Shown here piece after piece: positions 26,220-37,005 of a stretch of DNA of 64,000 bases (within the stretch, counting starts at the first letter, position 1; each line of letters opens with the position of its first letter). Location: contig JANQLV010000012.1 in the NCBI GenBank assembly GCA_028280415.1, positions 51,765 to 115,764 on the forward strand, given 5' to 3'. Made by a program: the position numbers and the translations under genes. Under the pieces are notes generated by a model. The model was not told where the DNA came from and made no database searches. It saw nothing but the letters and a program-made list of their open reading frames with translations. Source of the DNA: Saprospiraceae bacterium (GTDB lineage: Bacteria > Bacteroidota > Bacteroidia > Chitinophagales > Saprospiraceae).

Positions 26220-27062
26220 ATGCTTCAACCTCCGACAACACTCAATTGCAAAGGTAAACTACTTGATTTGACAACTCCCATTGTCATGGGAATCCTGAAT
26301 ATTACGCCCGATTCTTTTTACGATGGAGGACGTTATGATCATTCGGACACAATCCTTAGACAAGTTGAAAAAATGCTTTCCGAAGGAGCTGAAATTCTGG
26401 ATATAGGGGGAATGTCCTCGCGCCCTGGGGCAAAACTGATTGATGTAGAGACGGAGAGAAGTAGAGTTTTACCGGTAATCGAATTGATTTTAAAGCATTT
26501 TCCCGAAACGATAATTTCTGTAGATACAGTCAGAAGCAAGGTGGCTGCAGATTCAGTTAAAATGGGTGCAAGAATGGTTAATGACATTTCTGCCGGAAGT
26601 ATTGATGACTCAATGTTTAGCACTGTAGCGGCTTTGGATTGCCCTTATATATTAATGCATATGCAGGGGACCCCTCAGTCGATGCAGGAAAAACCTCACT
26701 ACGAAGATATTATTCTTGAAATTACTGATTTTTTTATTCGGAAAATAGGTGAACTGAGAGCATTGGGGCTTAAAGATCTCATTATTGACCCTGGCTTTGG
26801 TTTTGGAAAAGAAATCCATCATAATTTTCGTTTATTAAAATACCTGGATGCTTTTCAGATATTGGATTGTCTTATTCTGGCTGGATTGTCCCGCAAGTCT
26901 TTTATTTACAAAACCCTGAATACCAGTGCTAAAAACGCTTTGAACGGAACTATAGCAACACAAATAATAGCATTACAGCAAGGGGCCAAAATATTGCGGG
27001 TACATGACGTGAAAGAAGCAAAAGAGACCATTAAAATTTGGCAGGCAGTTGAAAATGAGTAA
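26220..27062 (+). CDS. folP: Dihydropteroate synthase
   Basis: This 280-residue TIM-barrel enzyme joins p-aminobenzoate to dihydropterin pyrophosphate in folate synthesis and is the target of sulfonamides. The motifs are GILNITPDSF (24-33), DIGGMSSRPG (61-70), the HMQGTP loop, DPGFGFGK and the C-terminal SRKSF and RVHDV. In the second motif, Met and Ser stand where Glu/Gln/Ala and Thr are most usual, which is a mild variation. The start at 26220 is only 20 bases after a TAnnTTTG element, which fits a short leader. The next gene starts 47 bases after its stop. Confidence 0.95.
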   Translation: MLQPPTTLNCKGKLLDLTTPIVMGILNITPDSFYDGGRYDHSDTILRQVEKMLSEGAEILDIGGMSSRPGAKLIDVETERSRVLPVIELILKHFPETIISVDTVRSKVAADSVKMGARMVNDISAGSIDDSMFSTVAALDCPYILMHMQGTPQSMQEKPHYEDIILEITDFFIRKIGELRALGLKDLIIDPGFGFGKEIHHNFRLLKYLDAFQILDCLILAGLSRKSFIYKTLNTSAKNALNGTIATQIIALQQGAKILRVHDVKEAKETIKIWQAVENE

Positions 27063-27109
27063 ATTATGCTACAATTCCCTATCTTTATAAAAACAAATTA
27101 TCTATCGCG

Positions 27110-28531
27110 TTGAGACACATAGATGAAGATGCAATTAAGAAAGCGGGCATCCGTTTTTTAAAGGATTATTATAAATACCGCCCCAGAACAGGTAATACCA
27201 TCACTTCTACAGATCAGGAGACAAAAGATGGGATTATTACGGATTGCCTTTTCACTTTCATCAACGAAGATGGAAACCCTTTCCTTTCTACTTTGGAAGC
27301 TACTTCCTATGAAACCAAAGAAGAGGTTTTTTATAAAAAACAAAAAAAACTATTATTCTGGGATAGCCTGGTCTGGTCCTCTATTCTCGCCGTCGTTTTT
27401 TTCTCTCTAAGTCATTATTATTCCTGGATAACGATCAACAAAAACGGATGGTTAATCACCTTATCCGTACTGGCTCTGATTATTATTATTGGCTTTTATT
27501 TCATTGAAACAATGATTGCGAGTCTGCAAAGGTATCGCTATATATACGCAGTCGAACAGTTTAAAAAATACCATGCAGATGAACAATGGATTGCCATAGC
27601 TGATGATGTTTTTGATGAAAGCACGGATAAGTACTACGAGGAACTAAAAAATCAATGTGTCAGAAACGGCTTTGGTCTTATTTCGGTGGACCAACAGGAA
27701 ATCGCCCGGATCATTATTACACCTTCCCGACAGGAAATCTTTGGCAAATCCCGCAAAAATAAAGCGTTTTACAATCGAGATGAATATTTGATAGCTTCCA
27801 AAACGGAAAGGATAAAAACCTGGTGGAATAAAATACTTGCCTCAATTAGTGGAAAACGTTCGGATACTTCGGTATTTCGTTATCAGCGAACATATACTTC
27901 ACAAATATTTCTTGGGCTTATTGCCCTATTGATCCTTGCCGGTATTTTTTATAAAGAAGCACAAAATGCTCCTGTTTCCTATGTGAATGAAAAAGAATAC
28001 GAAAAACAGCTGACTGAAAAAACAAAGAAAGCCAAACCGGAAACTTCGGATTTTATCGTCGATTCAGCCTATGTAGACCGGGATAAAAAACCGGTTCAAC
28101 CTTATCTGGAAAATGTAAAGGAAGAATTGCCGACTGATTTAAGTGAAAAAGACTGGGATTCCATTATGGCTGAATATTTTGAAGATTATGGGGAACAATA
28201 TGCGGAGATTTATATCGCTTCCATGGAAAACAAGTTTTTATCCTATGATTGCGAGCGCTTTTTTAATTATAGTGGAACGAAATATCTTTTACAGGAAAAA
28301 ACTTATAGTGATGTAAATGAAGCCCGAAAACAATTAATTCGATTGAAAAAGCAGGGGATTAATGCAAACTGTCTCTGGACAGGTTGTTTAAATGAGAATG
28401 ATATGGAATTTATTATATTTATCGACTTTTTATTCGACAACAAAAAAGAAGCAGGACTAATACTTACTAATCTCAAAAGAAGATTTAAACTGGAAAAGGG
28501 ATTACTCAAAATTCGTTCTATAACACTTTGA
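27110..28531 (+). CDS. Membrane protein with nuclease-like and SPOR-like segments, function unknown
   Basis: I do not recognise the family. The 473-residue frame starts at a TTG; no ATG occurs before residue 135, so a rare start or an error in the first codons is likely. The N-terminal domain (1-78) and the middle domain (about 143-205) flank a pair of membrane segments (about 84-104 and 114-134) and could together form one PD-(D/E)XK-like fold interrupted by the hairpin: GIITD then TLEATS mimic the D...ExK core with Lys replaced by Thr. A third membrane segment lies at about 266-283. The last 90 residues (YLLQEKTYSDVNEARKQL onward) resemble a SPOR peptidoglycan-binding repeat. These assignments are inference from pattern only. 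Confidence 0.65.
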   Translation: MRHIDEDAIKKAGIRFLKDYYKYRPRTGNTITSTDQETKDGIITDCLFTFINEDGNPFLSTLEATSYETKEEVFYKKQKKLLFWDSLVWSSILAVVFFSLSHYYSWITINKNGWLITLSVLALIIIIGFYFIETMIASLQRYRYIYAVEQFKKYHADEQWIAIADDVFDESTDKYYEELKNQCVRNGFGLISVDQQEIARIIITPSRQEIFGKSRKNKAFYNRDEYLIASKTERIKTWWNKILASISGKRSDTSVFRYQRTYTSQIFLGLIALLILAGIFYKEAQNAPVSYVNEKEYEKQLTEKTKKAKPETSDFIVDSAYVDRDKKPVQPYLENVKEELPTDLSEKDWDSIMAEYFEDYGEQYAEIYIASMENKFLSYDCERFFNYSGTKYLLQEKTYSDVNEARKQLIRLKKQGINANCLWTGCLNENDMEFIIFIDFLFDNKKEAGLILTNLKRRFKLEKGLLKIRSITL

Positions 28532-28632
28532 TTTTACGGCTGATTTATGGATATCCCGAACCAGGGAGTCTGAAAAGTTGTTTTAAAACTGTTTTTTAAA
28601 TGAAGTCGAATCTATGAATCAGATGAACAAGC

Positions 28633-29601
28633 ATGCCTTTAGTTAAAAAATCTACCTTTAAAGCACCGTTTTATTTTAGTAATCGTCATTTGCAAACGAT
28701 TTACCCTTCTTTGTTTAGAAGGGTTTTAGGAGTTATGTATGAAAGGACCCGGTTGGAATTACCCGATGGTGACTTCATCGATCTGGATTATTCGAAAAGG
28801 GGTTCTGAAAATGCAGTAATTGTATTGCATGGATTGGAGGGGAATGCGGACCGACCCTATATTAAGGGGATTGTCAGAATTTTCAATGAAAATGGATGGG
28901 ATGCCATTGCTTTGAATTTTAGAGGATGTAGTGGTGAACCTAATCGGAAAGCTCAAACTTACCACAGTGGTGCTACCGAGGACCTACACAGCCTTATTGA
29001 GTTTCTCGCCAGTGAAGGCCACTACCAAAAAGTTGCCATTATTGGTTTCAGTCTTGGAGGTAATGTTACTTTGAAATACGTTGGGGAAAGAGGAGCCCAG
29101 CTTAATCCGCTGGTTCGGGCTGCAGTCGCTTTTTCGGTACCTATTCATCTGCAAAGTGCCAGTATGGAACTGGCTAAATGGCACAATTCTGTTTATATGG
29201 GCCGCTTTATGACTTCTTTAAAAGAAAAAATTAAAGAAAGAGAAGATATACTAAAAAATCTTGTAGACCTTTCCACTGTTTATAAAGCTAAAACCTTCTT
29301 TGACTTCGATGAGTGCTTTACCGCTCCGGTACACGGCTTTTCCAGTGCTGTTGATTATTGGACGCGCTCCAGCAGTAAACAGTTTATCCAGAATATCAAT
29401 ATACCAACGTTATTGGTGAATGCCAGAGATGATTCCTTTTTAAGTGAAGAATGCTACCCGCTTATGGAGGCTGAATCCTACAACAACTTTTATCTTGAAG
29501 TGCCTGATAAAGGTGGACATGTCGGTTTTATTAGAGTAGATGAAAGAGGATATTACTGGTCGGAACGCAGAGCATTAAAATTTGTCCTGGAACGGTCTTA
29601 A
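28633..29601 (+). CDS. Alpha/beta hydrolase, YheT/EMB8 type
   Basis: This 322-residue hydrolase has the oxyanion motif HGLEG (66-70), the nucleophile Ser140 in GFSLGG (138-143), the acid Asp in NARDDSF (263-269), and the catalytic His296 in GGHVGF. The N-terminal segment NRHLQTIYPS is the YheT/UPF0017 signature. The proteins are cytoplasmic esterase-like enzymes with poorly defined substrates. Its ATG is 101 bases after the previous gene. TamB follows on the same strand after 149 bases. Confidence 0.9.
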   Translation: MPLVKKSTFKAPFYFSNRHLQTIYPSLFRRVLGVMYERTRLELPDGDFIDLDYSKRGSENAVIVLHGLEGNADRPYIKGIVRIFNENGWDAIALNFRGCSGEPNRKAQTYHSGATEDLHSLIEFLASEGHYQKVAIIGFSLGGNVTLKYVGERGAQLNPLVRAAVAFSVPIHLQSASMELAKWHNSVYMGRFMTSLKEKIKEREDILKNLVDLSTVYKAKTFFDFDECFTAPVHGFSSAVDYWTRSSSKQFIQNINIPTLLVNARDDSFLSEECYPLMEAESYNNFYLEVPDKGGHVGFIRVDERGYYWSERRALKFVLERS

Positions 29602-29750
29602 TAATACGTTAAAACAGGGCTTAACCGGATGAAATTCAATACATTTACAGTTTTAAGAGTGTGTTTAATCTTTTATGATCGAGTGTATGCTATGCTCGTA
29701 TAGTAAATGAACCGCATAGCTTTTTCATTTCTAACGATACAAAATTTAAA

Positions 29751-32700
29751 ATGGGAGAGAATCCTGTAGTCTTTGAACAGTTTCTTAGGAGGTTGAGAAG
29801 ACGCCGAATACTCAGATTCATTTTTGGGTTTTTCAAAAGGCTGCTTTTCTTTATCATCCTGTTGTTGTTCATCGTTTGGACTGCTCTTCAATTTGAAGCT
29901 GTTCAGAATGCGCTTGCAAACTGGGTTACCACTAATCTCTCCGAAAAACTGAATACAGAAGTTTCGATCAAACGCGTAAACATAGAATTTTTCAATAAAC
30001 TGGTTTTAGAAGAATTCTATATGGAAGATCAGCAAGGAGATACTATCCTGTATAGTAAAGAACTAAAAGCCGAATTCAATACCAATTTAATAAAATTACT
30101 TAACAGAGAATTAGAGGTTGACCATCTTTATTTAACGACCGCCAGGATTAATATTCTTCGCGACTCTGCCGAGCAGTACAACCGCTTGAAATTTTTGCAG
30201 GAGTTTTTTAAAAATGATAAACCCAAGAGTGGAACGAAGAAAAAGAAGTCCAATCCGTTTGAATTTGATGTTAATGGAGTCCATCTTTCTGATGTACAAT
30301 TTAACCAGGATGATAATGTAAAAGGTCAGCTCCTGTCTTTTTATATAGGAAATGGTGAAATCTTGCTGGATCATCTGGACCTGGCTAACAATTTTATTGG
30401 TGTAAAAAGTGTAATCCTCGAAAAGCCGGTTGTCAGGGTTATTGAAAAGCTTAAATTCCCGGTTTCCCGGCCACCAGAAACGCTTCCTGTTGCTGTTGAG
30501 ATTAAACCGGCCATTGAAGATTCGATTCGTCTCGACTCTTCTGAAATGCCTGAGCCCTTCCTCGCAAAAGTAGGATATTTTGCTATGATTGACGGGAAGT
30601 TTGAGTATGATCAAATGAGAAGATCGCCGGTGCGAACCAGACCGGATGACGAATTGGATTATAATCATCTATCCGTTTTTGATATTAATATTGATATTGA
30701 CAGTTTCCAGTATCTTGAAGATGTATATACCGGCCAGGTCAATAATATTTCTTTTGAAGAAAAAAGTGGTTTTGTGCTCAACCAATTATCCGCCAAGGAT
30801 GCAACGGTTTCGGATGAATTGCTACGCTTGAATAATATGAAGTTAATCACGCCGAATAGCAATATCGGAGATACCCTGGTGATGCAATACCGGTCCTTTT
30901 CTGATTTCAAAGACTTTAATAATAAAGTAAGAATGGTAGGCAAGTTTAAAAACGCCGAAATTGCCATCCGCGATATTATGGTCTTTGCACCGAAATTGAA
31001 GCGGAACCGGTTTTTTAAACAAAACAAAGACGAGATTGTCAAAATAGATGGTTTGGTAAGGGGCTCTGTAAATAAACTGCGAGGAAGGAATCTCTATCTG
31101 CAAATCAATGGAAATACTATTCTGCAAGGGAACTTCAGCACCCGTGATCTATCCGTTAGAGGGGAGGAATTTCTGGCGCTTAAACTGGATCGTTTTCGTA
31201 GTAATTTCAGTACACTCAGGCTCTTGGTGCCGGAATTTAATGCTCCGCCCAATTTTGATAAGCTTGGTGTTTTTGATTTTAGCGGACGCTTCGATGGCTT
31301 TTTCAATGACTTTGTGGCCTTCGGAAAACTTTCTACAGATTTAGGCAGAGCAGAGCTTGACATGCATATGAACCTAAAACAGGGAAGAGCGCTGGCGGAG
31401 TACAAAGGTAAGCTTTCTCTGATCGACTTTGATCTTGGAAGCTGGTCGGGAAATAATGATTTTGGAGAAATTTCTTTCGTTTCTGAAGTTAAAGAAGGCT
31501 TGGGTCTGACTCTGGAAACAGTTAATGCCACCCTAGCTGGTAAGATCGAAGAATTTGCGTTTAAAGGATATACATACGATAATGTAACCCTCGACGGGAA
31601 ACTGACCAAAAACCTTTTTGATGGGGAATTGGTTTCGAAAGATAAAAATTTCGATTTTATCTTCAATGGAGCGATCGATTTTGAAGATAGCATTCCAAGC
31701 TTTGATTTCGATGCAAGTATTAATCGCTTTGATTTGCTGGCATTAAATTTTTCAAAGCAACCACTAGTTTTATCTGGTGATGTCGAACTGGATTTTATCA
31801 ATTTCAAAATTTCTGATATTGAAGGAAAAGGATCATTTTATGATTTTCAGGTGATCAATGAAATCGATACTTTTTTTGTGGATACACTTGTTACTGAACT
31901 AACCAAAAAACCGGATCAAACCAAATCTCTTACAATTGATTCCGATGTGTTGAATTTGAAGATGGACGGACTTTTTGATGTTCAGGAAGTACCTTCCTTA
32001 TTTGGGCAATACCTGGTGCGTAATTTTCCGGAATTTTCTGAGAAATTCAATATCAAGGCAAAAGATAAAGAGCTAAAGGATAGCCATTTTGATTTTAAAT
32101 TGGTTATTCCCAATTCTAAAAACTTACTGGATTTAATCGATCCTAAATTGGATACCATTCGCTATGCCTATGTAGAAGGCCGGATGGATAATATGCTGGA
32201 TTCGGTGAAGCTGAGGGCAGAAGTTCCGGTTTTCCAATACGGCAATATAAAATTTGATGATATCCTTTTAAGTTATGAAGGGATTCGGGATAAAAGTAAG
32301 ATTCTGCTGGATATTTACCATACAACTATTAATAATAAGCAGCATTTTGAACCACTGCTCCTGGATGGGCGACTGGAAAGGGATTCTTTTCATTTCGAAA
32401 TTAACTCTACGAATTTTACGAGTGTTTTTGATGATTTAAACTTGCGTGGCAAGCTGTTTCTTTACGAGGAAGATTATTTTCAGGTACAATTTTTACCATC
32501 CAATCTGATCATTCTAAAAGATCAGTGGAACATTTTGGAAGATAACTATATCCGTTTTGGAAAAGGCTTTGTTGAAACGCAGAATTTTGACCTGCAAAAC
32601 TTTGAAAAACGCATTGTTCTGGAAAGTGTGGAAGATACAGGTTTAACGGTTGCTCTGGAAAATTTTGATCTTTCCATTATTGATGATTGGTGGGACTATG

Positions 32701-34649
32701 ATAAACTGGACTTCGGCGGAAGGTTCGTAGTCTTGCTGGAAGCAGGAGATATTTATAAACTGGAAAATATATATGCTACAGCCATTTCCGATTCCATGCA
32801 TATCAATGGAGATTATTTTGGTGAGTTACGTCTGGATGCAGCTATGCGTTCGTTAAAAGATGATATTCAGGCGTATATCAATATTGACAGAGGGGATCGG
32901 AGATTAAATGGAGAAGGAATCATTACGGCTATAAAGAAACAGAGACGATCTCAGCAAAACAAGGATTTCGATTTTGATTTCACACTTGAGAAATATCCGC
33001 TTGACATCCTCGAATATTTCATACCCAACGGAATATCCAATACTGTAGGTACGATGGATAGCAAAGTTCGGCTCTATGGAAAGGCCAAAAGGCCAAAAAT
33101 CCTCGGAGAGGCATTCGTTCGTGATTTGGGGGTCACCATTGATTATTTGCAAACCCGTTATACGGCTCCGGCCGGAAACCTGAAAATCAATGATCAATTC
33201 CTTTTTGATGCCAGTGATAATGTGATCTATGATTCCCTCGGGAATACAGCAACTATTACCGGAGGGATACGGCATACGAATTTGAAAGATTTACGTCTGG
33301 ATGTAAATATGAAATCCGAACAATTTCTGTTTCTTGATACGGATAAAGCTGATAATGACCTCTATTATGGCTATGGCATAGGTAAAGGAGATGTGACGTT
33401 TACCGGTTCTTTTCAAAAAACCGACATCGATGTCAATGCGGTTACCGGCAAAGGTAGTAAGCTCAATATTCCTATCAATTATGAACAGGATGCCTCCGAA
33501 GTCAGTTTTATAAAATTTGTAAAAAGAGATTCCGTTGCCGAGGAAGAACCGAAGGGAAGAAAGGATTTAAGAGGAGTAGAGATTGATATGAATCTCGAAG
33601 TAACGCCCGAGGCGGAAGTTTGGCTGATCTTCGATGAAAGAGCTGGAGATATTGTAAAAGGAAGGGGGAGAGGTAATATCCAGATGCAGGTAAGAAGAAA
33701 CGGAGACATTAATATGTACGGGGATTATGAAATCGAAAAAGGGGAATACCTGTTTACCCTGTTGAATGTGGTTAATAAACCGTTTATCGTAAAGCAGGGA
33801 GGGATGATTAGCTGGAGTGGTGATCCCTTTGGAGCAACACTTGATCTGGAGGCAGAATATGCCGGTCTGACTACATCGCCGTATAATTTCATCGAAGAGT
33901 ATTTGAATAATGATAATATCAAAAGCGAGGCTCGTTCACCTACCAAAGTAGAATTAAAAATGCTTTTAAAAGGTCCCATGCTGCAGCCCGAAATTAATTT
34001 TGACATCGATTTTCCGAATCTCAATGGAGGAGAACTTCAAAATTATACAGATAATAAACTGCGCCTCATTAGCCAGGATCAGAATGAACTTAACCGGCAA
34101 GTCTTTGGTTTAATGGTGCTTGGTGGATTCCTCCCAAATCAAAATAGCGGCGTTCAGGGACAGGGACTCATCGGTGGATTAAATAATACCGTGAGCGAAT
34201 TACTGACGAATCAACTATCTATCTACCTGACCGAAATATTGTCGGATATTTTCGTCGATGTCGATTTTATATCGGGCGTTGATTTTAAAGTCAATTATAA
34301 TATTTATCAGGCCGAAGAAGATGTACTCAATCCCAATGTTCAAATTTATGGAACCGAAATAGAGCTGGGGACAAGGTTTGATCTTTTCAATGATCGTTTT
34401 ACAGTTGACATTGGAGGGAGTTATGTTGATCAGGGAGGTCAGTACTTTACCGGTGATATTATTCTGGAATATTTTATTACTAAAAACCGAAGGTTAAAAT
34501 TAAGAATGTATCGCGTTTCTGATCAAACGATCCAGGGACGGAGGGATAAATTCGGAGCGGGTATCTCCGTTCGGAGAGAATTCGACAGCTTTAGCGAATT
34601 CCTCGAAGGAATGAGAAGAAGCGCCAAAAACCTTAAGGAAAATGGCTAG
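29751..34649 (+). CDS. tamB: TamB-like translocation and assembly protein (DUF490)
   Basis: This 1632-residue protein has a basic N terminus and a single membrane anchor (about 27-46), an AsmA-like start (SIKRVNIEFFNKLVLEEFYMED), a very long beta-rich central region that would form a hydrophobic-groove bridge, and the conserved C-terminal TamB/DUF490 domain (about 1330-1632, with ITGG, GRGNIQM, GDYEIEKGEYLF and GGFLPN segments). TamB-type proteins span the periplasm and are implicated in phospholipid transport to, and barrel assembly in, the outer membrane. In Bacteroidota a TamA-like partner (TamL) is often adjacent, but none is seen here. Confidence 0.92.
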   Translation: MGENPVVFEQFLRRLRRRRILRFIFGFFKRLLFFIILLLFIVWTALQFEAVQNALANWVTTNLSEKLNTEVSIKRVNIEFFNKLVLEEFYMEDQQGDTILYSKELKAEFNTNLIKLLNRELEVDHLYLTTARINILRDSAEQYNRLKFLQEFFKNDKPKSGTKKKKSNPFEFDVNGVHLSDVQFNQDDNVKGQLLSFYIGNGEILLDHLDLANNFIGVKSVILEKPVVRVIEKLKFPVSRPPETLPVAVEIKPAIEDSIRLDSSEMPEPFLAKVGYFAMIDGKFEYDQMRRSPVRTRPDDELDYNHLSVFDINIDIDSFQYLEDVYTGQVNNISFEEKSGFVLNQLSAKDATVSDELLRLNNMKLITPNSNIGDTLVMQYRSFSDFKDFNNKVRMVGKFKNAEIAIRDIMVFAPKLKRNRFFKQNKDEIVKIDGLVRGSVNKLRGRNLYLQINGNTILQGNFSTRDLSVRGEEFLALKLDRFRSNFSTLRLLVPEFNAPPNFDKLGVFDFSGRFDGFFNDFVAFGKLSTDLGRAELDMHMNLKQGRALAEYKGKLSLIDFDLGSWSGNNDFGEISFVSEVKEGLGLTLETVNATLAGKIEEFAFKGYTYDNVTLDGKLTKNLFDGELVSKDKNFDFIFNGAIDFEDSIPSFDFDASINRFDLLALNFSKQPLVLSGDVELDFINFKISDIEGKGSFYDFQVINEIDTFFVDTLVTELTKKPDQTKSLTIDSDVLNLKMDGLFDVQEVPSLFGQYLVRNFPEFSEKFNIKAKDKELKDSHFDFKLVIPNSKNLLDLIDPKLDTIRYAYVEGRMDNMLDSVKLRAEVPVFQYGNIKFDDILLSYEGIRDKSKILLDIYHTTINNKQHFEPLLLDGRLERDSFHFEINSTNFTSVFDDLNLRGKLFLYEEDYFQVQFLPSNLIILKDQWNILEDNYIRFGKGFVETQNFDLQNFEKRIVLESVEDTGLTVALENFDLSIIDDWWDYDKLDFGGRFVVLLEAGDIYKLENIYATAISDSMHINGDYFGELRLDAAMRSLKDDIQAYINIDRGDRRLNGEGIITAIKKQRRSQQNKDFDFDFTLEKYPLDILEYFIPNGISNTVGTMDSKVRLYGKAKRPKILGEAFVRDLGVTIDYLQTRYTAPAGNLKINDQFLFDASDNVIYDSLGNTATITGGIRHTNLKDLRLDVNMKSEQFLFLDTDKADNDLYYGYGIGKGDVTFTGSFQKTDIDVNAVTGKGSKLNIPINYEQDASEVSFIKFVKRDSVAEEEPKGRKDLRGVEIDMNLEVTPEAEVWLIFDERAGDIVKGRGRGNIQMQVRRNGDINMYGDYEIEKGEYLFTLLNVVNKPFIVKQGGMISWSGDPFGATLDLEAEYAGLTTSPYNFIEEYLNNDNIKSEARSPTKVELKMLLKGPMLQPEINFDIDFPNLNGGELQNYTDNKLRLISQDQNELNRQVFGLMVLGGFLPNQNSGVQGQGLIGGLNNTVSELLTNQLSIYLTEILSDIFVDVDFISGVDFKVNYNIYQAEEDVLNPNVQIYGTEIELGTRFDLFNDRFTVDIGGSYVDQGGQYFTGDIILEYFITKNRRLKLRMYRVSDQTIQGRRDKFGAGISVRREFDSFSEFLEGMRRSAKNLKENG

Positions 34650-34656
34650 TCAAGTA

Positions 34657-35700
34657 TTAAGGCTTGATTCTCAGGTCTATGTAAACTGGAAGATGATCAC
34701 TGTATCCACCGTAATAGTTTGGGCCACCATAAGTCCGATTGGGCGTTTCTCCATATTTCGGATTTTTGTACATCATCCAGCTTTCCCGAAAAATCGTAGG
34801 CTTCATTACATTAATCCTTGATTTCGGATCAAGGAGGTTTGAAGAGCTAATAATATTATCCAGAAGATTCCAGTTGCCCCGATAATTATAAGTTCCTTTA
34901 TTTTGCTGATCCAGTTTAGCCATGCAGTTATATAATCTGGCCGTGGCTGGATGATCGGGTAAAGCACCTGCGCCTAAAGTATTAAGTATGCTGTTATTGG
35001 CAGGCTCATCATTCATATCACCAATGATGACAATGTTGGCATTTGGATCCTCAACAAAGATTTTATCGGTAGCCTTTTTAAGATATTTAGCTACATGTAA
35101 ACGCTTGGGTTCGCTGTTTTTTAAACCTCCGCGACGTGAGGGCCAATGATTAACAAAAACATGAAACGTAAAGGTATTAAGGAACAGGCCTTTTATATAA
35201 ACAATGTCCCGGGAGGTATAATTTTCTTCGATTTCTTTGGAAAAATCAATTCTGATCTTATTGCTTGTCAAAACCTTAAAAAACTTTTTTTGGTAGAGCA
35301 AGGCACAATCAATTCCCCGTTTATCAGGCGATTCATAATGCACAATGCCGTAATCGTGCTTGGACAAGCCGGTTTTAAGGATAAAATCTTTTAATACAGC
35401 TTCGTTTTCTACTTCGCAAAGCCCGAGCAGGGTAGGGTAATCCATGCCTGCGACTACTTTATCCAGAGCATGGAGCTTTTTTATATATCGGTCGGTATTC
35501 CATTCCAGCTTTCCCGTCGGAGTAAAATCATCATCGAATTTATCCGGATTATCCAGTGTATCGAATAAATTTTCAACATTATAAAATCCAATCCGATACG
35601 TTTTGTCTAAATCAATCTGTACTGCTTTGTTATTTTTGCAATCAGAAAAAATAAGACAGATAAATAATCCGCTAAAAAGAAAAACCAGTATTCTGTTCAT
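34657..35700 (-). CDS. Endonuclease/exonuclease/phosphatase family lipoprotein
   Basis: This 347-residue protein carries a signal sequence with a lipobox-like Cys (FSDC, residue 21) and an EEP domain. The metal and catalytic motifs are visible in order: FYNVENLFD (Asn and Asp), LCEVEN (metal-binding Glu), VNHWPSRRGG, IIGDMNDEP (Asp/Asn) and the terminal SDHLPV (catalytic His). Substrates of the family range from nucleic acids to phospholipids and inositol phosphates, and the extracytoplasmic location suggests nutrient phosphate release or DNA use. It follows aroC by 37 bases on the same strand and is convergent with tamB, 7 bases from stop to stop. Confidence 0.85.
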   Translation of the reverse strand: MNRILVFLFSGLFICLIFSDCKNNKAVQIDLDKTYRIGFYNVENLFDTLDNPDKFDDDFTPTGKLEWNTDRYIKKLHALDKVVAGMDYPTLLGLCEVENEAVLKDFILKTGLSKHDYGIVHYESPDKRGIDCALLYQKKFFKVLTSNKIRIDFSKEIEENYTSRDIVYIKGLFLNTFTFHVFVNHWPSRRGGLKNSEPKRLHVAKYLKKATDKIFVEDPNANIVIIGDMNDEPANNSILNTLGAGALPDHPATARLYNCMAKLDQQNKGTYNYRGNWNLLDNIISSSNLLDPKSRINVMKPTIFRESWMMYKNPKYGETPNRTYGGPNYYGGYSDHLPVYIDLRIKP

Positions 35701-35737
35701 TGTTTAAATTTTATAGCCAGGGACAAAGATTTTTACA

Positions 35738-36817
35738 TTATTTCCTTGCGCTTCGTTGTCTTAGTAAATGATCGATTATGACTAAAGCCGTCATGGCTTC
35801 TACAATGGGTACTGCTCTGGGAACGACACAGGGATCATGTCGACCTTTACCGACAACTTCCACGCTGGCTCCCGTTTGATCAACGGATTCCTGAGCAGCT
35901 ACAATGGTTGCAACTGGCTTGAATGCGGCCCGAAAGTAGATATCCATCCCGTTGGAAATTCCTCCCTGAATCCCTCCGGAATAATTGGTACGGGTTTGGA
36001 TAGAACCATCAGCATTATAAAAAGCATCATTATGTTCGGAGCCTTTCATCATAACTCCGTCGAAGCCACTTCCGTATTCAAAACCCTTGCAGGCATTGAT
36101 ACTTAAAACAGCCTTGGCTAAATCGGCGTGCAATTTATCGAAAACGGGCTCACCCAGTCCTGTTGGACATCCTGCAACAATGCATTGTACAACACCACCG
36201 ATAGTATCCCCTCCTTTTCTGATTTTCTTGATTAATTCAATCATAGCTCCGGCTTTCTCCGGATCGGGACAACGGACGATATTGCGCTCGGTTTCTGCAA
36301 GATCAAGTTCCTGATAATTCTTTTCTAGTTTGATTGCACCTACCTGACTGACGAAGGCCTGAATCTGGATGCCCTGCTCCCTGAGAAACAATTTGGCGAT
36401 TGCACCTGCAGCTACACGGGCGGCAGTTTCCCGGGCGGAGGACCTGCCGCCGCCTCGATAGTCGCGTAGACCATATTTTTCCTCAAAAGTGAAATCGGCA
36501 TGCGAAGGACGGAACTTTGTTGCGATATGACTGTAATCCTTTGATTTTGCATCTTTATTAAAGACGAGCAGTGAAATGGGGGTGCCGGTGCTTTTCCCTT
36601 CAAAGACACCCGAAAGAATTTGGATTTCATCTCCTTCCTTACGCTGAGTTACGATATTGGACTGACCGGGACGTCTTCTATCCATTTCCATTTGAATAAA
36701 TTCTTTATCTATGGAAATGCCCGCCGGGCAGCCATCAATCACCACTCCCAAACCTATTCCATGTGATTCACCGAAAGTAGTAATTCTGAATATTTGTCCA
36801 AAAGTATTCCCTGCCAC
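35738..36817 (-). CDS. aroC: Chorismate synthase
   Basis: This 359-residue FMNH2-dependent enzyme converts EPSP to chorismate at the end of the shikimate pathway. All three family signatures are present: [18 protein letters not shown] (N-terminal), RPSHADFTF with [16 protein letters not shown] (middle) and the C-terminal [13 protein letters not shown]. The bifunctional type with its own flavin reductase is not suggested by the length. The start ATG begins MAGNTFGQ, as in homologues. A TAACTTCG element, one mismatch from TAnnTTTG, lies upstream on the minus strand. Confidence 0.97.
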   Translation of the reverse strand: MAGNTFGQIFRITTFGESHGIGLGVVIDGCPAGISIDKEFIQMEMDRRRPGQSNIVTQRKEGDEIQILSGVFEGKSTGTPISLLVFNKDAKSKDYSHIATKFRPSHADFTFEEKYGLRDYRGGGRSSARETAARVAAGAIAKLFLREQGIQIQAFVSQVGAIKLEKNYQELDLAETERNIVRCPDPEKAGAMIELIKKIRKGGDTIGGVVQCIVAGCPTGLGEPVFDKLHADLAKAVLSINACKGFEYGSGFDGVMMKGSEHNDAFYNADGSIQTRTNYSGGIQGGISNGMDIYFRAAFKPVATIVAAQESVDQTGASVEVVGKGRHDPCVVPRAVPIVEAMTALVIIDHLLRQRSARK

Positions 36818-37005
36818 TTTTTTTATTGCGAAGTTAGGAAATCCCTCTGTATCATTTATAAAATTTTATATCTCTTTCCAAAGCCTTTTGGCTGAAGGTC
36901 TGATCGACTAGGTAGATATACATCTATTTACCTTCCGATGGAACGATTCTCTGATTGCATTGTTTCTTAATATGAAAATTTGCAAATTGCGCAAAAGTAG
37001 AAGAA

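Noticed and set aside
31094..31807. Long minus-strand frame inside tamB (237 codons)
   Set aside because: It is antisense to a clearly coding TamB region and its Ser/Leu/Lys-rich composition is that of a complementary-strand shadow.
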